Origin: Planctomycetota bacterium
Lineage (GTDB): Bacteria > Planctomycetota > Brocadiia > SM23-32
Length of the DNA stretch: 6,552 nucleotides
Direction of reading: 5' to 3'
Assembly (NCBI GenBank): GCA_030604585.1
Contig: JAUVVP010000113.1
Location: 1-6,552, forward strand
Shown piece by piece: positions 1-5,362 of the stretch (positions are counted from its first letter, which is position 1; each line of letters starts with the position of its first letter). Under the pieces are notes generated by a model. It ran no database searches, was not told the origin of the DNA, and saw nothing but the letters and a program-made list of their open reading frames with translations. The translations under genes and the position numbers were made by a program.

Positions 1-722
1 CGCAGGCAGCGCTGCCAGTGCCATTCCTCCAGGGTCGGGCAGCGCGTGCCGATGGTTGAGTCCACCTGGCCGCCTTTGCGGCTGAGCGCCCGCTCGTAAC
101 TGACGCCCTCGGGCAGGAAGCGGCTGCGGAACGGCTCGGGCGGATGGTAGACGTCATGGGGCTGGCAACTGTTCAGGTACATGAAGAACGGTTTGCCGCC
201 GTTGCCGAGCACGTTCTTTTCGATCCAGCGCTTGGCGACGCCGACCAGCCGGAGCGAACCGGTGTCGTCGCCCAGAGACTCGTCGTGCACGAACTCCGCG
301 TCCACCTCGTCGTCCTTGCCGTACTGGTGGTATTCCTCGAAGCCGGGCCCCGGGTTCCACCGGTCCCTGTTGTCGAGGCACCAGTGATTGTTGTGGAAGG
401 CGACCGAGCGGCAGCCGTTGCGCGTGAGCACTTCGGGCAGGCTCGGCAGCCCGGGCTCGAGTCCTTCGTGCTGCGCGCCGGCGCCGTGCCCGGACTCGTA
501 GCGTCCCGTGAAAAGCGAAGCGTGCACGGGCAGCGTCCAGGGCGCCGTTACGAAGTGCTGCTCGAACAGCGTGCCCTCCTTCGCAATCTTCTCGATATTC
601 GGCGTGGTCCGCCGACGGTAGCCGTGGGCCGACATGTTGTTCACGCCCTGCGTGTCCATCATGAAGATGATGATGTTGGGACGCCGCGCGCGTTTTGCTG
701 CCCTTTTCTTGACCTCAGCCAT
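1..722 (-). CDS. Sulfatase-superfamily protein lacking the formylglycine motif (3' partial)
   Basis: The minus strand is open from an ATG at 722 to the window edge, giving 240 codons of the N-terminal part. The start is supported by GGGAG at 731-735, 8 bases upstream. After a basic head (residues 5-14 rich in Lys and Arg, no signal peptide seen) comes PNIIIF with metal-ligand-type Asp23, then the H-G-Y and T-P-N-I segment typical of sulfatases. Residues 61-75 read PWTLPVHASLFTGRY and align with the family signature C/S-x-P-x-R-x4-T-G. Here the Cys/Ser that becomes formylglycine is Thr63 and the Arg is His67. A PFFMYLNSCQPHD block matches the later conserved F-x-Y-L...P-H region. The fold is therefore clear but the activity is not: it may be a Thr-nucleophile phosphohydrolase or phosphodiesterase, or a non-FGly sulfatase. 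The missing signal peptide suggests a cytoplasmic protein, unlike most secreted sulfatases. The C-terminal half lies outside the window. Confidence 0.88.
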   Translation of the reverse strand, partial: MAEVKKRAAKRARRPNIIIFMMDTQGVNNMSAHGYRRRTTPNIEKIAKEGTLFEQHFVTAPWTLPVHASLFTGRYESGHGAGAQHEGLEPGLPSLPEVLTRNGCRSVAFHNNHWCLDNRDRWNPGPGFEEYHQYGKDDEVDAEFVHDESLGDDTGSLRLVGVAKRWIEKNVLGNGGKPFFMYLNSCQPHDVYHPPEPFRSRFLPEGVSYERALSRKGGQVDSTIGTRCPTLEEWHWQRCL

Positions 723-730
723 TCTGCCCG

Positions 731-735
731 CTCCC
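731..735 (-). promoter_or_regulatory. Ribosome binding site of the sulfatase-like gene
   Basis: Read on the minus strand, GGGAG lies 8 bases before the ATG at 722-720. This is a normal spacing and fixes the start of the leftward gene. Confidence 0.6.
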
Positions 736-908
736 TGCCCGATGCTCGCGTTGCGCTCCCGCCGGAGGGGCGTAAAGGTGGTGTCCCGCCCGAGCGTTCC
801 CGTTCAAGAGACCTGACGCGTCCGCGTTGGGCAACCATCCTACAGCAGGACGTAGGCCCGTCAAGCGGAAGGCGGCCGCGCGGTCGCTCAGAGCCCCGTC
901 CCGTGACC

Positions 909-937
909 TTGACAGGCCGAGAGGAGGACATTATAGT
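909..937 (+). promoter_or_regulatory. Sigma-70-type promoter for the gap-pgk-rpe-accD cluster
   Basis: A perfect -35 TTGACA at 909-914 and a -10 TATAGT (one mismatch to TATAAT) at 932-937 are separated by exactly 17 bp, the optimal spacing. Initiation would be expected near 943-945, giving a 5' leader of about 130 nt before the gap start codon. No comparably good promoter was noticed between the downstream genes, so this is likely to drive the cluster. The short imperfect symmetry around the -10 (GGAGG before it, CCTCC after it) might bind a regulator, but this is weak. Confidence 0.72.
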
Positions 938-980
938 CTCTGCCTCCGGGTGGGGTGTTCCTTTGGGAATCCTGTTGTTC

Positions 981-1001
981 GCGCGTGCGGCCGGCATGCG
1001 C
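981..1001 (+). promoter_or_regulatory. Hairpin in the gap 5' leader
   Basis: GCGCGTGC at 981-988 pairs with GCATGCGC at 994-1001 through eight base pairs (one G-U) around a 5-nt loop. It lies inside the predicted transcript leader, about 75 nt before the gap start. It has no following T-run, so it is not an obvious intrinsic terminator. An mRNA-stability or regulatory role is possible but not demonstrated. Confidence 0.35.
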
Positions 1002-1060
1002 CATCACCGCCCCGAGACATTGCCTGTGGATTAAGGTGCGCACGATCTCAAAGCACAGAG

Positions 1061-1067
1061 AAAGGAG
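1061..1067 (+). promoter_or_regulatory. Ribosome binding site of gap
   Basis: AAAGGAG sits 9 bases upstream of the ATG at 1077, a strong Shine-Dalgarno at normal spacing that supports the chosen start. Confidence 0.8.
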
Positions 1068-1076
1068 TGGCGAGGC

Positions 1077-2090
1077 ATGGCTATCAGAGTCGGGATTAAC
1101 GGGTTTGGCCGGATAGGGCGCCTGGTCTTCCGCGTCATGGCCCATCGCGACAACTTCGAGGTCGCAGCGATTAACGACCTGGCGGACGCCGACACTCTGG
1201 CCTACTTGCTCAAATACGACAGCGTCCACGGTCGCTACGCCGGCGAGGTTAGGGCGGAGGGCGAGGACCTGATAGTGGACGGCAGGACCATCCCCGTTCT
1301 GACGGTGCGGGACCCGAAGGAACTCCCGTGGGGCGAGACGGACGTGTATTTCGTCGTCGAGTCCACGGGCGTGTTCCGCACTCGCTCGGGCGAGAAGGGC
1401 GGCTACGGCGACCACCTCGAGGCGGGCGCGCAGAAGGTGCTGCTGACCGTGCCGGCCAAGGACGAAGTGGACGCCACCGTCGTGCTGGGCGTCAACGACG
1501 AGGTCCTCAAGCCCGAGCACCAGTGCATCTCCAACGCCTCCTGCACCACCAACTGCCTCGGGCCGATAACCAAGGTGCTCCACGACAACTTCACGATCGC
1601 GCACGCCCTGATGACCACGTGCCACGGCTACACCAACGACCAGGTCACCTGCGACCAGATTCACAAGACGCTTGCGCGCGGGCGGGCGGCCGCCGTCAAC
1701 ATCATCCCCACCACCACCGGCGCCGCCAAGGCCATCGGCAAGGCCATCCCCGCTCTGGGCGGCAAACTGAACGGCATGGCGATGCGCGTGCCGGTGGCGG
1801 ACGGCTCCGTGGTTGACCTGGTGGCCGAGTGCGAGAAAGAATCCACCGTCGAGGCCGTCAACGCCGCACTGAAGGAAGCCGCCGAAGGCGCGATGAAGGG
1901 CATCCTGAAGTATGTCGAAGACCCCATCGTCAGCAGCGACTGCATCGGCGATCCGCATAGCTGCATCGTGGACGCCACCAGCACCATGGTGATTGGCGAC
2001 CACATGGTGAAGGTCGTTGCCTTCTACGACAACGAGTGGGGCTACTCCAACCGCGTCGTTGACCTGATGGAGATGGCCGCGAGCCTGTAG
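1077..2090 (+). CDS. gap: Glyceraldehyde-3-phosphate dehydrogenase, type I
   Basis: This enzyme interconverts glyceraldehyde-3-phosphate and 1,3-bisphosphoglycerate with NAD(P), in the cytosol, in glycolysis or gluconeogenesis. The 337-residue protein has normal family length. The N-terminal Rossmann segment carries GINGFGRIGR (residues 6-15), with the N-D-L stretch at 33-35 that suggests NAD preference. The catalytic motif SNASCTTNC places the nucleophilic Cys at 156, and CHGYTNDQ supplies the activating His183. GNMAMRVP-like phosphate-binding sequence and YDNEWGYSNR (317-326) are present near the C-terminus. Residues 101-113 are slightly longer and Gly-rich compared with many bacterial enzymes, giving a short surface insertion. 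The ATG is preceded by AAAGGAG. It ends with TAG at the usual family C-terminus, 38 bp before pgk, its pathway partner. A promoter at 909-937 probably drives it. Confidence 0.97.
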   Translation: MAIRVGINGFGRIGRLVFRVMAHRDNFEVAAINDLADADTLAYLLKYDSVHGRYAGEVRAEGEDLIVDGRTIPVLTVRDPKELPWGETDVYFVVESTGVFRTRSGEKGGYGDHLEAGAQKVLLTVPAKDEVDATVVLGVNDEVLKPEHQCISNASCTTNCLGPITKVLHDNFTIAHALMTTCHGYTNDQVTCDQIHKTLARGRAAAVNIIPTTTGAAKAIGKAIPALGGKLNGMAMRVPVADGSVVDLVAECEKESTVEAVNAALKEAAEGAMKGILKYVEDPIVSSDCIGDPHSCIVDATSTMVIGDHMVKVVAFYDNEWGYSNRVVDLMEMAASL

Positions 2091-2116
2091 CCACGCCGCA
2101 CCGCGCACAGCCGTGC

Positions 2117-2123
2117 GGGAGGG
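2117..2123 (+). promoter_or_regulatory. Ribosome binding site of pgk, overlapped by a small hairpin
   Basis: GGGAGGG ends 5 bases before the TTG at 2129 and decides this non-ATG start. CCGCAC at 2096-2101 can pair with GTGCGG at 2113-2118 (six pairs, 11-nt loop), so the first two bases of the site would lie inside the stem. Mild translational control between gap and pgk is conceivable. Confidence 0.55.
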
Positions 2124-2128
2124 CTGAG

Positions 2129-3298
2129 TTGAGAACGATTCGCGATCTCGAGGGGCAACTGGCCGGCAAACGCCTCCTGATGAGGGTGGACTTCAACCTG
2201 CCTCTGGATAAGGCGACCGGTGAGATCAGCAACGACCTGCGCATCCGCATGGCCCTGCCCACCATCCGGTTCGCCAGGGAGCAGGGCGCCAGGGTCATCC
2301 TGATGAGCCACCTGGGGCGGCCGAAAGGGAAGCGCGACGAGAAGCTCAGCCTGAAGAAGGTGGCCGACCGGCTGGGCGAGCTGCTCGGCGCGGAGGTCGC
2401 GTTCGCGCCCGACTGCATCGGCCCGCAGGCCGCGAGCGCCGTGGCGGGCCTGGGCGACGGCGACGTGCTGATGCTGGAGAACACCCGGTTCCACGCCGGC
2501 GATGAGGCCAATGCCCCCGAGATGTCAGCGGCGCTTGCCGCCCTGGCGGACCTCTACGTCAACGATGCCTTCGGCACGGCCCACCGCGCCCACGCCTCCA
2601 CGGCCGGCGTGGCCGGCTGCCTGCCCTCGGCCGCCGGGTTCCTCATCGAGAAGGAGGTCCAGTACCTGTCCCGGGCCACCAGCAACCCGGACCACCCGTA
2701 CGTGGCTGTCATGGGCGGGGCCAAGGTGTCCGACAAGATCAAGGTCATTCGCAACCTGCTGGGCAAGGTGGACTGCATGCTCATCGGCGGGGCGATGGCC
2801 TACACGTTCCTGAAGCAGCAGGGCGTCGGCGTCGGCAACTCGCTGGTCGAGGAGGACCGGCTGGACGTGGCGGCCGAACTGCTGGCCGAGGCCGGGGACA
2901 AGATCCTGCTGCCCCTCGACCACGTCTGCGCGCGTCAGATCGAGCCCGAGGCCGAATCGGCTACCTTCGATGACGAGGTCCCCGACGGGTGGATCGGGCT
3001 GGACATCGGCCCGCGGACGACGGCGCTCTTCGAGGAGAAGATCAGGGGCGCGGCGCTGGTGACCTGGAACGGACCGCTGGGATACTTCGAGATCGAGAAG
3101 TTCGGCGCCGGCACCGAGGCCGTCGCCAGGGCCATGGCCGACTGCGGCGCCACGACCATCGTCGGAGGGGGCGAGACCGCCGAGGCGGTCGAGGAGCTCG
3201 GCCTTCAGGACAGAATCAGCCACATCTCCACGGGCGGCGGGGCCTCGCTGGAGTTCCTGGCCGGTGAGGAGCTGCCGGGCATCGCGGCGTTGCAGTGA
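2129..3298 (+). CDS. pgk: Phosphoglycerate kinase
   Basis: This enzyme transfers phosphate from 1,3-bisphosphoglycerate to ADP, the step after Gap, in the cytosol. The 389-residue product has full family length. The N-terminal substrate domain shows R-V-D-F-N at 19-23, SHLGRPKG at 60-67, ENTRFHAGDE around Arg120, and NDAFGTAHRAHAS with Arg153. The nucleotide domain shows GGAKVSDK at 196-203, WNGPLGYFE at 313-321, GGGET at 346-350 and STGGGASLEF at 367-376. The GGGET acidic residue is Glu where many homologues have Asp, a conservative change. The TTG start is chosen because GGGAGGG lies 5 bases upstream and the next ATG would remove the conserved N-terminus. It lies 38 bp after gap and is co-directional, so co-transcription is likely. 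A 164-bp structured spacer follows. Confidence 0.97.
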   Translation: MRTIRDLEGQLAGKRLLMRVDFNLPLDKATGEISNDLRIRMALPTIRFAREQGARVILMSHLGRPKGKRDEKLSLKKVADRLGELLGAEVAFAPDCIGPQAASAVAGLGDGDVLMLENTRFHAGDEANAPEMSAALAALADLYVNDAFGTAHRAHASTAGVAGCLPSAAGFLIEKEVQYLSRATSNPDHPYVAVMGGAKVSDKIKVIRNLLGKVDCMLIGGAMAYTFLKQQGVGVGNSLVEEDRLDVAAELLAEAGDKILLPLDHVCARQIEPEAESATFDDEVPDGWIGLDIGPRTTALFEEKIRGAALVTWNGPLGYFEIEKFGAGTEAVARAMADCGATTIVGGGETAEAVEELGLQDRISHISTGGGASLEFLAGEELPGIAALQ

Positions 3299-3324
3299 GG
3301 GTACGGCGTGCCCTGGCGTCTTGC

Positions 3325-3360
3325 CGCGGAGGGCGCCGAGGACGCTGAGAACGGCGATGG
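3325..3360 (+). repeat. Imperfect 9-bp tandem repeats in the pgk-rpe spacer
   Basis: Four consecutive 9-mers read CGCGGAGGG, CGCCGAGGA, CGCTGAGAA and CGGCGATGG, an approximate consensus CGCnGAGGR. The first three are clear and the fourth is weak. They lie 26 bp after the pgk stop codon and just before a set of hairpins. They are probably a dispersed intergenic repeat; whether other copies exist cannot be seen here. Confidence 0.5.
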
Positions 3361-3371
3361 AAGGCAGACAT

Positions 3372-3437
3372 TCGGGCCTCCGGCCCGATCCTCAGGCTGG
3401 AGGGCCTGAGCCACACATGCTCGGTCCGCCGAGCATG
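3372..3437 (+). repeat. Three successive hairpins between pgk and rpe
   Basis: Hairpin 1: TCGGGCC (3372-3378) with GGCCCGA (3382-3388), loop TCC. Hairpin 2: CTCAGGC (3391-3397) with GCCTGAG (3404-3410), 6-nt loop. Hairpin 3: CATGCTCGG (3416-3424) with CCGAGCATG (3429-3437), loop TCCG. All stems are perfect (7, 7 and 9 bp), and the hairpins are only 2 and 5 bases apart. No T-run follows any of them, so intrinsic termination is not indicated. The layout resembles mosaic interspersed palindromic elements, which can stabilise upstream mRNA or lower downstream expression. The last stem ends 13 bases before the rpe ribosome binding site. Confidence 0.7.
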
Positions 3438-3450
3438 AGCAGGAGAATGG

Positions 3451-3458
3451 AGGGGAGG
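3451..3458 (+). promoter_or_regulatory. Ribosome binding site of rpe
   Basis: AGGGGAGG ends 4 bases before the GTG at 3463. It supports a GTG start, which also gives the normal N-terminus of the epimerase family. Confidence 0.65.
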
Positions 3459-3462
3459 CAAC

Positions 3463-4020
3463 GTGCCGCTGAAGATCGCGCCTTCCATGGTCGAGTCCGA
3501 TCTGGCCAACCTGGCAGCAGCAGTTGCCGAGATCGAGGAGGCCGGCGTGGAGATGCTCCACGTGGACGTGGCCGACGGCCACTTCGTGCCGAACATCATG
3601 TGCGGCCCCTACCTTGCCGCCGCCATTGCCAGGTGCGCCACAGTCCCCATCAGCACCCACCTGATGATGACCGATCCGCTGCGCTATGCCCCCGCGTTTG
3701 CCGAGGCGGGCGCCGACGTCATCCTCTTTCACGTCGAGGCGGTGGACGACCTGGCGGGCGCCATTCGCGCCGTCAGGGAACTGGGCGTACAGGTGGGGGT
3801 GGCCATGAAGCCGGACACGCCTCCCGAGAGCGTCCAGGCAGCCGCAGGCGAACTGGACTGCTTGATGGCCATGACGGTGCAGCCGGGCTTCAGCGGGCAG
3901 GGGTTCATGGAGTCCGGCTGCCGCAAGATTCCGGTATTGCGCCAGAGGTTCGGATCGGATATAGATATCTACGTTGACGGCGGGATCGGCCCGGAAACGG
4001 TGGAGGTGGCGGTGCGATAG
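3463..4020 (+). CDS. rpe: Ribulose-phosphate 3-epimerase, prematurely stopped by in-frame TAG
   Basis: Rpe interconverts ribulose-5-phosphate and xylulose-5-phosphate in the pentose-phosphate or Calvin pathway, as a cytosolic TIM barrel. The 185 residues before the stop contain KIAPSM (4-9), HVDVADGHFVPN (33-44) with metal ligand His33 and catalytic Asp35, the S-T-H-L-M-M strand with His66, TVQPGFSGQ (138-146), and VDGGIGPET (171-179) with catalytic Asp172. All metal and acid-base residues are thus present. The frame then meets TAG at 4018-4020, exactly where the family continues with an A-G-A-N-V-like strand. The family usually has about 220 residues, so the product lacks the last beta-alpha unit and its phosphate-binding loop, and would probably misfold. 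The following bases stay in frame and encode that missing part. A nonsense mutation, a readthrough stop and a base-call error are all possible. The GTG start is backed by AGGGGAGG. Confidence 0.9.
   Translation: MPLKIAPSMVESDLANLAAAVAEIEEAGVEMLHVDVADGHFVPNIMCGPYLAAAIARCATVPISTHLMMTDPLRYAPAFAEAGADVILFHVEAVDDLAGAIRAVRELGVQVGVAMKPDTPPESVQAAAGELDCLMAMTVQPGFSGQGFMESGCRKIPVLRQRFGSDIDIYVDGGIGPETVEVAVR
4018..4020 (+). other. In-frame amber codon inside rpe
   Basis: TAG stands between CGA and GGC in a frame that is coding on both sides, so a substitution rather than an indel caused it. A single G-to-T change from GAG would produce it; from an Ala GCG codon, two changes would be needed. No strong readthrough context or recoding element is recognisable after it. 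Confidence 0.85.
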
Positions 4021-4131
4021 GGCGCCAACGTGCTGGTGGCCGGCTACGCCATATTCCACGCGGACGTGTCGCCCGGTCAGGCTGTCCGGCGGCTCAAGCA
4101 GGCGGCACTGACGGCCCAAGCGGCCCGGTGA
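4021..4131 (+). pseudogene. rpe: C-terminal remainder of ribulose-phosphate 3-epimerase after the TAG
   Basis: Directly after the TAG, in the same frame, 36 codons and a TGA (4129-4131) encode G-A-N-V-L-V-A-G-Y-A-I-F followed by a helix rich in Ala and Arg. This matches strand 8, the phosphate-binding loop and the final helix of Rpe. Joined to the upstream part the protein would be 222 residues, the normal family length. The residue after V-A-G is Tyr where the family almost always has Ser; TCC to TAC is one C-to-A change. There is no start codon or ribosome binding site that would make this an independent gene. It ends 4 bases before accD. Confidence 0.85.
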
Positions 4132-4135
4132 GGAC

Positions 4136-4948
4136 ATGCTGCGATTCGGCAAGCGAAAGAAGCAGGTCCCCGACGGGCTCTTCGTCAAGTGCGACGGCTG
4201 CGGGACGCTCGTCTACCGCAAGAACGTCGAGGCGCTGCTCCAGGTCTGCCCGGAGTGCAACTACCACTTCCGCATCGGCGCCTGGGACCGCGTCAGGCTC
4301 CACACCGACGAGGGCAGCTTCGAGGAGATTGACAGGAGCCTGGCATCCTGCGACCCGCTGGAGTTCGTCGCGGCGAAGGCTTACAAAGATCAGCTCAAGA
4401 AGTATGCCGAAACCACCGGCCTGACGGAGGCCATCATCTGCGGCACGTGCCGCATCGAGGAACGCCCGGCGGTCTTTGCCGCCATGGACTTCAGGTTCTC
4501 CGGGGGCAGCATGGGCAGCGTCGTGGGGGAGAAGCTGACCCGTGCGATCGAGCTGGCCACCGAGAAGGACCTGCCCCTGGTGACGGTGGCCGCCTCGGGA
4601 GGGGCTCGCATGCAGGAGAGCGCGCTGTCGCTGATGCAGATGGCCAAGACCTGCGCGGCCCTGAACCGGCTGGACAAGGCCGGCGGCCCGTACATCAGCG
4701 TCGTGACCCACATGACAACCGGCGGCGTGACGGCGAGCTGGGCGTCCATGGGGGACGTGATAATCGCCGAGCCGGGCGCGATGATCGGCTTCACCGGCCG
4801 GCGGGTCATGGAGCAGACCATCAAGCAGGAGCTGCCTCCCGAGTTCCAGACCGCCGAGTTCCAGCTCGAGCACGGCTTCCTCGACATGATCGTCGAGCGC
4901 AAGGAGATCAAGCCCACCGTCGCCCGTCTCATTGACTACCTGACGTGA
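4136..4948 (+). CDS. accD: Acetyl-CoA carboxylase carboxyltransferase subunit beta
   Basis: AccD pairs with AccA (not in this window) to transfer the carboxyl group from carboxybiotin on AccB to acetyl-CoA, making malonyl-CoA for fatty-acid synthesis in the cytosol. The 270-residue protein is slightly shorter than typical 285-305-residue homologues but keeps the whole core. The N-terminal four-cysteine zinc ribbon is C19-x2-C22 and C38-x2-C41. The crotonase-like core has GGSMGSVVGEK (123-133), ASGGARMQE (153-161), TTGGVTAS (194-201) and IGFTGRRVMEQT. The ATG lies 4 bases after the TGA ending the rpe frame. The only Shine-Dalgarno-like sequence, GGTGAGG (4127-4133), is just 2 bases from the ATG, closer than usual. 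That suggests translational coupling to rpe, which the upstream TAG would weaken. A weak GC hairpin and a repeat array follow the gene. Confidence 0.97.
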   Translation: MLRFGKRKKQVPDGLFVKCDGCGTLVYRKNVEALLQVCPECNYHFRIGAWDRVRLHTDEGSFEEIDRSLASCDPLEFVAAKAYKDQLKKYAETTGLTEAIICGTCRIEERPAVFAAMDFRFSGGSMGSVVGEKLTRAIELATEKDLPLVTVAASGGARMQESALSLMQMAKTCAALNRLDKAGGPYISVVTHMTTGGVTASWASMGDVIIAEPGAMIGFTGRRVMEQTIKQELPPEFQTAEFQLEHGFLDMIVERKEIKPTVARLIDYLT

Positions 4949-4954
4949 CCTTCG

Positions 4955-4979
4955 GGGCAGGCGGCGCGCCGAACTGCCC
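4955..4979 (+). terminator. Possible terminator-like hairpin after accD
   Basis: GGGCAG (4955-4960) pairs with CTGCCC (4974-4979), with a small inner CGG/CCG stem. It begins 6 bases after the accD stop. It lacks a T-run, so it may only stabilise the 3' end or act with a termination factor. Confidence 0.3.
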
Positions 4980-5022
4980 GCCTTCGTGTCCCACGGCTGG
5001 CCGTGCGCCGATCCCCCGTTTT

Positions 5023-5086
5023 CATGTGCCACGGCTGGCTTGTCCAGCCGTGCCCGGCGTGGTTTGTCCAGCCGTGCTCGGCGTGG
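5023..5086. repeat. Repeat unit, first full copy with extra half-site
   Basis: The 39-bp core (5023-5061) is identical to 5205-5243 and 5300-5338. The following half-site (5062-5086) matches 5339-5363 with a few differences near the end. It contains the 9-bp-stem hairpin at 5030-5052. Confidence 0.85.
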
Positions 5087-5156
5087 CCGGGAATCAAGGC
5101 TCTTGTGCAAGACATAAGGCGTGCGGCCTGAGACTTGAGGTGGGGCACCTTTCGTT

Positions 5157-5243
5157 GGTCTCGGCCGTCGTTGTTGCTCATGCCTCAGGCCTGCCGTTCG
5201 CCGTCATGTGCCACGGCTGGCTTGTCCAGCCGTGCCCGGCGTG
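5157..5243. repeat. 87-bp direct repeat, copy 1
   Basis: This stretch is identical over all 87 bases to 5252-5338, with 8 bases between the copies. It includes a CAGGCCTG palindrome and the hairpin at 5212-5234. Confidence 0.93.
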
Positions 5244-5251
5244 CTATTGCG

Positions 5252-5338
5252 GGTCTCGGCCGTCGTTGTTGCTCATGCCTCAGGCCTGCCGTTCGCCGTC
5301 ATGTGCCACGGCTGGCTTGTCCAGCCGTGCCCGGCGTG
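5252..5338. repeat. 87-bp direct repeat, copy 2
   Basis: An exact copy of 5157-5243 at a 95-bp period, with the hairpin at 5307-5329. Perfect identity implies recent duplication or ongoing homogenisation. Copy 2 continues into the extra half-site also seen after the 5023 unit, whereas copy 1 does not. Confidence 0.93.
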
Positions 5339-5362
5339 GTTTGTCCAGCCGTGCCCTGCGTG

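Larger units (their letters stand above)
723..1076. other. Divergent intergenic region between sulfatase-like gene and gap
   Basis: This 354-bp spacer separates two divergently transcribed genes. Its rightward part holds the gap promoter, a leader hairpin and the gap ribosome binding site, listed separately. There is a short CCTAC/GTAGG inverted repeat at 839-843 and 852-856 and a perfect 8-bp palindrome GTGCGCAC at 1036-1043. Either could be a protein-binding site, but neither is recognisable as a known operator. I found no convincing leftward promoter for the sulfatase-like gene. Reading frames crossing this spacer lack gene-like composition or homology. Confidence 0.6.

Noticed and set aside
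144..1034. Plus-strand open frame of about 296 codons opposite the sulfatase-like gene
   Set aside because: The opposite strand carries convincing sulfatase-family motifs with a ribosome binding site. This frame runs on through the intergenic promoter and has no recognisable domains.
888..2108. Long minus-strand open frame (about 400 codons) opposite gap
   Set aside because: It is antisense to a clearly recognised gap gene, His- and Val-rich in the way typical of reverse frames of GC-rich genes, and has no family motif.
4018..4020. Genome-wide reassignment of TAG to an amino acid
   Set aside because: gap ends with TAG exactly at the normal family C-terminus, and readthrough there would add unrelated residues up to a TGA. 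The glycosidase also ends naturally at a TAG. A local event at rpe is more likely.
4021..4131. Independent small gene after the rpe stop
   Set aside because: There is no ribosome binding site or start codon at its beginning, and the sequence matches the missing end of Rpe in the same frame.
4955..4979. Strong intrinsic terminator after accD
   Set aside because: The stem is short with a large loop and is not followed by a T-run, so only a low-confidence terminator-like hairpin is listed.
4094..5110. Minus-strand open frame of about 338 codons opposite accD
   Set aside because: It is the shadow of accD with low-complexity reverse-frame composition, and its N-terminus is made of the palindromic repeats.
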